DNA of 64,000 nt. Source: Wurfbainia villosa. Its lineage: Eukaryota; Streptophyta; Magnoliopsida; Zingiberales; Zingiberaceae. Shown here one piece after another: positions 57,818 to 64,000 of this stretch. The notes under the pieces are model-generated. The model ran no database searches. It was not told the DNA's origin and saw nothing but the letters and a program-made list of their open reading frames with translations. Location: assembly GCA_025175895.1 (NCBI GenBank), contig CM045993.1, forward strand, positions 59,276,621-59,340,620, written 5' to 3'. Position 1 is the stretch's first letter. Every line of letters begins with the position of its first letter. The translations under genes and the position numbers were made by a program.

Positions 57818-58785
57818 TGTTACACCAGTCGACTGATGTGTGACATCAGTCGACTGATAGCGGGTTATTGAACGGTTTCAATCGGCGATCATTGCTCGGC
57901 TCGGCCACTCAGCTGCGAGCGTGCATATCGAGCTACGGTAACATCGATCGGCCCGATGTGATCATCACTCGACTACTGGACGAGCCACTCGATTGATGAC
58001 TCTTCTGCCCCGATGAACAGTAACAACAGTCGACTGACGTTGATAATCAATCGACGATGTACAAATCAATTGAGTCCTGGAAGCAACACTCGACTGTTGG
58101 ACTCACTGTATCGTGCTACAGTATTATCAGTCGACTGATATCTGATTTCCAGTTCTGAAATTGAGTGAATTTCGATTTCTTCACTCAATTTATTTCATTT
58201 TATCATGTTTACTCTTGTATGTCGAATATATTAATGTTATGCTTATATTCATGTATTTTGGTATTTTATTTCATTTTAACAAACATTAACATCCAATGGT
58301 TTCAAAATCCTAACATCTCACCCTTTCTAAGTGTTGAAATACACAATCAAGGTGAATGACTTGTTTTGTGAGATGCAATATACCATAAACATTCTTTCCA
58401 TGCAAACATATGGTAAAACACATGAAGCATGGTAAGTGTAAGACATCAAGGTGTGTAGCACTTGAGTATCACTCTTGATGTAACTTCTAAACCTTAAGAC
58501 AATTCTCTTGATACACTAATTCCCAAAGTGTGCCAAAACCCAAAATGGCACACTATGACCTCTAAATCTAGATTGTGCCAATTTTATTGATTTTTCATGA
58601 TTCCAAAAATGTATTGGCACATCCTAAAATCTTTTAGGACATAAGATCAAACCTATTTCCAAGGTATCCTTAACCTTGAAAATAACCTAAAATGTCAACT
58701 TTGCTATGGTTGAGTTAACTATCCATCCAATCAAAGTTGGCACATCCTAACCCATTTAGCGTGAGTCAATCACGCTCCTTGGAAC
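57818..58785 (-). mobile_element. K spacer between gag and accessory gene
   Basis: Non-coding. Part 58175-58785 aligns with A's spacer right after gag (4730-5040). Part 57818-58160 is a palindrome-rich block (CAGTCGACTG at several places, GCGATCATTGC near 57886) that has no counterpart in A and probably arrived with the accessory gene. Confidence 0.65.
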
Positions 58786-60492
58786 TCAAAATCTATTTGA
58801 GCTCATTGGATTAGTTAGGTATTCCTTAGGGATGACCTCCCTAGATACCTTTCTAATGACCATTCTAGGCTTGTTAGCCTTGGTCATTATGGTCTTGTCA
58901 TGGTTAACCTTAGGGATTGCCTCCCTAGTAACCTTCTTAGTGGCTTCCTTAGGTTTCTTAGAAACCCTAGCCACTAGGCACCCACCATGGTTGGCCTTAG
59001 GGATAATTTCCCTAGAGACCTTAGTTTTCTTAGACCTACGTCTAGTTCCATAATCAAATGGAACATTGTGGTAAGTAGGCATTACTTTCTTGAACATAGG
59101 CTTGTGACCCAAACCTTGTCTCCTAGATGATTCTTGCCTATTACACCCTTTATGTTGACTCCTAGATCTTAGAGTTTGACAATTTGACCCTTTAAATTGA
59201 TTTTGTATATTTGCAAGGGTCTTTTTCAATTTCTCAATCCTTGACCTCAAGGCTTGATTTTCTAACTCTAATTGCCCAATTGATTTTTGATTAGGTTTTT
59301 GGGCATTACCATTTTCTTTAGGCATATGCCTACCCTTATTAGGGTTAATGCCTAAATGGTTTTTGATTTTCTTAATTATTTCCCTAGGAAGGATGTTTCT
59401 AGGGACATTAGTCCTAAATTTCTCCTTCTTTAAAATGGGTCTAGAGTTATTATTTCTAGATTTTTCTTTAGACTTAAAACCAACATGTTTAGCTTCTAGA
59501 CAAACATACTTATTATTTCTAGCATGCTTTGATTCATGAGTAATAGCAAAATTGTTTAAATTATTTCTAGCATGTTTTTGCCTAAAATTTAAAGAATAAG
59601 CATTATGAAAATATACCTTAGGGTTAGTCTTAGAGACTCCCCCCACATGTGATGCTCCCTCTTGAGTCTTCTTGCTTCCCCTAGAGCATTGACTCCTATA
59701 GTGCCCCTTTTGATGACACTTGAAGCAAATGATGTGCTCTTTGTTCCTTTGACCTTGGACATCGGCATCCTTAACCTTTGGCACCGGTGGACATTTCTTG
59801 ATCCTTTTTGGGCACTTGCTCTTATAGTGCCAGGTTTCCCTACACTAAAAGCAAATTATATGGATTTTATTTTGAACTGAAATGCTTAAGTTACCTAGGT
59901 CAATGGTGGAATTTTGAGCTTCTTCTCGACCGGATGTGGATGGTTCTTCTTGAGATTGCTCCGGTGTAGATGCTCTAATCTCCTCCCCCTCAATCCTAGA
60001 GGTGGAGGTCTCCTCTTCTTCCACCGATCCAGAAGTTGATTCCTTCTCAACTCCCAAGTCCTCACTCGCTTGTGAGGATGATGATGATTCTTCCTCGGCT
60101 TCTTCCTCTTCTTGAGCCGATGAGGATTCTTCTTCTTCTACTTGTGCCAAGTGAGGCTTCTCATGGAACTTGGCCAATTTGTCCCATAGCTCCTTGGCAT
60201 CTTGAAATTCACCTAAGCTAGACAAAATGTCATTAGGTATCAAATCTTCTAAAAGCTTTGTTACCTTAACTTCGGTCTTGAACTTGAGACGTTGCTCTTG
60301 TGTCCACTTCTTCAACTTCAAGACGTTTCCCTTCTTATCCCGAGGGGGTTCAAAGTCTTCTACAAGGATGAACCAATCTTCTATATGCATCATCAAGAAT
60401 GTCTCCATTCTTGCTCTCCACGCCGGAAAATCTTCTCGGTCGTATGGTGGTGGAGTGTTGATGTCCCATCCAAGCGTGTCTTGGAATTCCAT
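58786..60492 (-). pseudogene. Gag of element K (single in-frame stop)
   Basis: Starts MEFQDTLGWDINTPPPYD at 60492; 568 codons in one frame with only one stop, at 59845-59847, inside the first zinc knuckle (C-F-stop-C where Gln is expected, CAG to TAG). The second knuckle, CFKCHQKGHYRSQC (59682-59723), is intact. The capsid region has W-R-A-R-M-E-T-F and L-W-D-K-L; an acidic Ser-rich linker, a coiled coil (E-L-E-N-Q-A-L-R-S-R-I) and a basic tail ending P-K-E-Y-L-T-N-P follow. This is the best preserved gag of the gag-only group. Confidence 0.87.
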
Positions 60493-60543
60493 CTTCCCTC
60501 TAGCTTCTTTAGCTCCCAGCGGTTAGTCTGTAGAAGAGTCCCG

Positions 60544-60556
60544 GGCTCTGATACCA
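60544..60556 (-). other. Primer binding site of K
   Basis: Minus-strand TGGTATCAGAGCC, two bases from the LTR edge at 60559. Confidence 0.92.
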
Positions 60557-60558
60557 AT

Positions 60559-62061
60559 TGTAGGGGATTTGAGGCCGCTAGAGGGTGTGCTCGTACGATG
60601 GAATTCGTTCATGTTTTCTTGTCTACAATCTTGTTAGTACGCAGCGGAATATACAATAAAATACAACAAGAACAAACACAACACGATAAATGCGAGATGT
60701 AATGTGGTTCGGAACCGAACAGTTCCTACTCCACGGATCAGGCTCTAAAAGCCCTAACAATGTAAACACGCACTACTAATCACAATAACTCCTTCTCGAC
60801 ACAAGTCAGAGGTGGAGAAACCTCGTACAAATGATCTTACAATAGTAAAAATGAAATACAAGCAATATACAATGCAAATACGAAAGACAAGTAAAGAAAA
60901 ACTTTACAACACTTGCTTTTGATTGCTTGAATGCTTGGTTGCTTGACTTGCACTTGGAGACCTAATTTGCAGCAACAAATCGCCCTAAAAGCTCTCAAGA
61001 ATCGGATGGCTTTTTCTCCTCCACGAGCTCCATTTATATCTTCTATCTGGGCTAGAAAAAGCCGATTAGTCGACTGATCACACTGTTGTTGTGAGACAAC
61101 GGTGTAATCTATTCTGGAAAAATCCAACGACTAGGACATCATTCGACTGATCATGACCATCAGTCGACTGTTCAAGCCATCACTCGACTGCTGACCGCAG
61201 CGGTCGAGTGAGACTCTATTATATGCCTCAAAACCCGAGCATCAGTCAACTGATCACAAGATTAATCGACTGCTTGTCCAATCAGTCGACTTCCAAGCTC
61301 TGGCAGTCAACTACTGGGCTAATTTCCGCAGTCAAACCCTAGTTGACTCCTGCCAGTCGACTACCACATGGCACCAGTCGACTGGAACACCTCAAACATG
61401 AGGTTTTAGCCCAAGTATGGTTCCCCCATACTTGCTAGACCACCCTTAGCCTAGACCTAAGCCTTCTAGCCACCTCTATCAGCCTCTCGGATCCCTCCAA
61501 GTCATCCATGACCTTTTCATCCATCGCTCTAGCCTTCAGGTTCTTCCATCAGCTATGTCATGCTAACGGTGTCTACACCGCCAAGGCACATTAGACTTAC
61601 GTTACCAAGACTCCGCTTGGACTTTACGCCGCCAACCATTGGACTTATACTTCCAAGACTCCCGCTTAGACTTTACGCCACCAATATCAAACCCCTTGGA
61701 CTTCTCAAATGCCAAGACTCGAGCTTGGACTTTCCCTTGCCAACCCATGTTGGACTTTCCATGCCAAGACCCATGCTTGGACTTTTCCTTGCCAAGACCC
61801 ATGCTTGGACTTTACATGCCAAGTACTTAAGACTTGGACTTTCCATGACATGGTCAACTCCAGTTAACCATCAAAGTCTCCCTCGAGTCAAACTCGAGTC
61901 CGGTTAAACATAACCCGGGTTGATTATATAAACAATCTCCCCAAAACATCAACAAACATTAATGTCAAACATCAATGTCAACTCACTTTGTCAAACATCA
62001 AAACATCACTCGATTCAAACTCGAGTTCGGTCAATCGTGACCTGGGCCGATTGCACCAACA
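60559..62061 (-). mobile_element. 5' LTR of element K
   Basis: 1503 bp, minus strand TGTTGGTGCAATCGG to CAAATCCCCTACA. TATAAAT is at 61032-61038 on the minus strand. It lacks about 14 bp of the GGGTGAATAGCGG segment present in the 3' LTR near 52868. Confidence 0.9.
61560..61850 (-). repeat. U3 hairpin array of K 5' LTR
   Basis: Units of CCAAG...CTTGG and CCAAC...GTTGG, as in F and E; at least eight. Confidence 0.75.
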
Positions 62062-62066
62062 AGTGG
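62062..62066. repeat. TSD of K, right copy (AGTGG)
   Basis: Identical to 52834-52838. Confidence 0.92.
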
Positions 62067-62340
62067 TTGTTTTTCTGATCAAAGAAGGCCCCTGTGCCTC
62101 GCCACGACCTGGAAACCATGATCTTGAAAAGGTGACTTGATGAGCTTAAGGTCAAATCCGAATCTAACGCAAGGTTGACAGTGTTCAAATCATTAAATTT
62201 AAATCAAGTAAAATTGGAAGTCATCTCACAAGAACATATAAGGTTAACATGCTTGATCATGTAGACATGGGTGAGATGATTTAGGTTTAATAATTTACAA
62301 CCAACCTTTAATAATTCCAATATCCGATCTAACTACCTTG
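62067..62340 (+). mobile_element. J gag-protease junction, continued
   Basis: Decayed, homologous to G 11500-11760 on the other strand. Confidence 0.65.
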
Positions 62341-63456
62341 CATGTAGGATCAATGGATGTTGGACAGTGGTTGCTCTCGACACATGACCGGAGATCAACT
62401 TAAGTTTTCGAAGCTTCGATTCAAACGACAAGGATCGGTAGCCTTCATAAACAACGGCAAGCTCAAAATCATTGTGATATTGAGCTCAACTCTAACTTTA
62501 TTATTCAAAATATCTTATTGGTAGAGAATTTCCAATATAATTTACTTAGTGTAAGCCAATTGTGTGATAATAATTATAAGGTCATATTTTTAGAAAATGA
62601 ATGCGTAATTAATACAAATGAAACCTCTAAAACAATTCTTAAAGGAATCAGAAATAACAATATTTAAACTATTAATTTAACTAACTCCTCAACCAAGTGT
62701 CTTATGACACGGTAAGAGGAATCTTGGTTGTGGCACCGACGACTCGGTAACTCGCACCCAAGACTCATCCACAAGATGAGTCAGAGTGACTTAGTCAGAG
62801 GTTTGCCTAACCTCAACAACTTGGATAATAAAATATGTAATGCTTGTCAACAAGGTAAACAATCTAGGACACAACATCAATTAACTAATCAAGAACGAAC
62901 CAAAAGTGTTCTTGAGCTCCTACACATGGATCTATTTGATTCGCACGGAGTTAAGTCACTTAATGGGAGTCAATTTTGCTTAGTCATAATTGATGACTAT
63001 TTTAGATTTACTTGGATTAGGTTCATCAAACACAAAAGTGATACCCTAGATCAGTTAATCAACCTATTTAAACTAATAGAAAATCAACAAAACCTTAAAA
63101 TCAAAAGACTTAGGAGTGATCATGGTGGTGAATTCGAGAACCACAGGTTTACAAAATTCTGTAACCTAAATGGATACCACCATGAGTTCTCATGCCCTAG
63201 AAACCCACAACATAATGGCCTAGTAGAACGTAAAAATAGAACCCTACAAGAAGCCGCTAGGACAATGTTAAACGAGTATAATCTGCCCGATAGGTTTTGG
63301 GCGGAAGCCGTTATTACGACGTGCTATGTCCAAAATAGGATCCTTATGGTAAAGAGGCACCTTAAGACCTCATACGAGATTTATCACGATAAAATACCTA
63401 ACATCAAGTACTTTAGGATATTTGGATGTAAGGTACATATCCTAAACACTAAGGAT
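62341..63456 (+). pseudogene. Protease and integrase of element J, cut by L
   Basis: The protease site W-M-L-D-S-G-C-S-R-H-M is intact (D-S-G at 62363-62371). Stops and a frameshift lie between 62490 and 62720. From 62728 the frame is open: [25 protein letters not shown] and V-E-R-K-N-R-T give the zinc part and the D, D, E core of integrase. The frame is interrupted by L's LTR at 63457; the reverse transcriptase must lie beyond the right edge. Confidence 0.85.
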
Positions 63457-64000
63457 TGTTGGTGCAGGGGCACCAGATAATCGAACCTGTGTTTTGATTA
63501 TGGCAAAGAAACAAAGTTAAGTTTACATCGTTATCTCACGAGCTAAATCGAGTGTGCAGAAAAGTACTAAAGCTAGAGCTAAAGGCTAGCGACACCCGAA
63601 GGAAGCCGCGGTGGTCGGGCGACACTCGAGTGACTTCGGAGGGAGCCAAAGGAATCGAGTGGAAGACCGGAAGTGAAAGCGACACAGTAAGTATCGAGGT
63701 AAGCTCGTGTGAGTGAGAGATGGTAAGGTTGTGTCCTCTGTACGTGGATGACCGTAGGCGGTGATCCGATTAAGACTTCCTGTGGAAGGTCTAGGTCGAG
63801 ATCGGATGGTTAGAAACTGTCGCATTTATCATTTTCTGAGCTAACCTCTTACTGCAGGGAAGTGGCCAGGCTGGCAGTCGACTGTTGGACATTGGGCAGT
63901 CGACTGATGGGAGGCATCAGTCGACTGATGGTGACGAATCAGCCTTTGCGCTAGGTCAAAATGAATAAGATTTGACGCGGCCACTTCACGATAAAATTTA
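63457..64000 (+). mobile_element. LTR of element L, running off the right edge
   Basis: Begins TGTTGGTGCAGGGGCACC inside J's integrase; AGGAT at 63452-63456 would be its TSD. It is related to the G/J LTRs (shared GCTAGCGACACC and ACTCGAGTGACTT segments) but carries CAGTCGACTG palindromes at 63873-63930, which those LTRs lack here. Confidence 0.75.

Larger units (their letters stand above)
52839..62061 (-). mobile_element. Element K: gag-only retroelement with a separate accessory gene
   Basis: 9.2 kb, inserted in J. On the minus strand the order is 5' LTR, tRNA-Met primer site, gag, spacer with palindromes, an accessory gene with its own TATA box and predicted intron, a second spacer with multiple purine tracts, and the 3' LTR. 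No protease, integrase or reverse transcriptase is present, although full length and TSD show this is not a truncation from either end. Confidence 0.88.

Overview
This window is plant nuclear DNA made almost entirely of LTR retrotransposons. I see no host gene that I would defend. Evidence for an angiosperm is the tRNA-Met type primer sites (TGGTATCAGAGCC), Ty1/copia gag and pol of plant lineages, long TG...CA LTRs, 5-bp target duplications and plant GT-AG intron style. The low G+C background and decayed open frames point to gene-poor, methylated intergenic DNA. I cannot name the species.

The layout is a deep nest, decoded from LTR ends and target-site duplications (TSDs). D (minus strand, gag-only) is the oldest host of the left two thirds: spacer 25457-25723, gag 25724-27286, 5' LTR 27347-28155 continued at 48171-48765. 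B (minus, gag-only) sits in D's spacer (17119-25456). A (plus, gag-only) sits in B's 3' LTR (1787-17118). F (plus) sits in A's 5' LTR (1-1786, left part outside the window). G, a nearly complete Sirevirus-type copia (minus, 6333-15246, TSD AAGAA), sits in A's spacer. A solo Angela-type LTR (17287-19102, TSD GTAAG) and a collapsed element H (19704-21992, TSD TGTTT) sit in B's spacer. E (plus, gag-only, 28156-48170, TSD CAGTC/TAGTC) sits in D's 5' LTR. C, a full-length Angela/BARE-like copia (30023-39514, TSD TAGAT), sits in E. E also carries a 2.3-kb direct duplication separated by a 3.26-kb fragment of a third copia type (42333-45591).

To the right are a LINE reverse-transcriptase relic (about 48790-49107), a 460-bp low-copy-looking stretch, then J, a plus-strand Sirevirus-type copia (49572 to 63456) split by K (minus, gag-only with an accessory gene, 52839-62061, TSD AGTGG) and cut again by L, whose LTR runs off the right edge (63457-64000).

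Two groups work together. G and J carry gag-pol with protease, integrase, reverse transcriptase and RNase H. A, B, D, E and K have long LTRs, a primer site, a zinc-knuckle gag and a purine-rich 3' spacer but no pol at all, so they look like non-autonomous partners that would need pol in trans. K is the most remarkable. Between gag and its 3' LTR it has a separate gene with its own TATA box, leader, a predicted 111-nt intron and a protein resembling the putative plant transposon protein domain. The gag-only LTRs also carry arrays of short hairpins with co-varying arms and clusters of palindromes whose core differs in concert between otherwise similar LTRs. Most breaks in frames are C-to-T or G-to-A changes, as expected from decay of methylated DNA. 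One K/R-rich accessory gene aside, everything here is explained by retroelement capsid, replication and LTR sequences.
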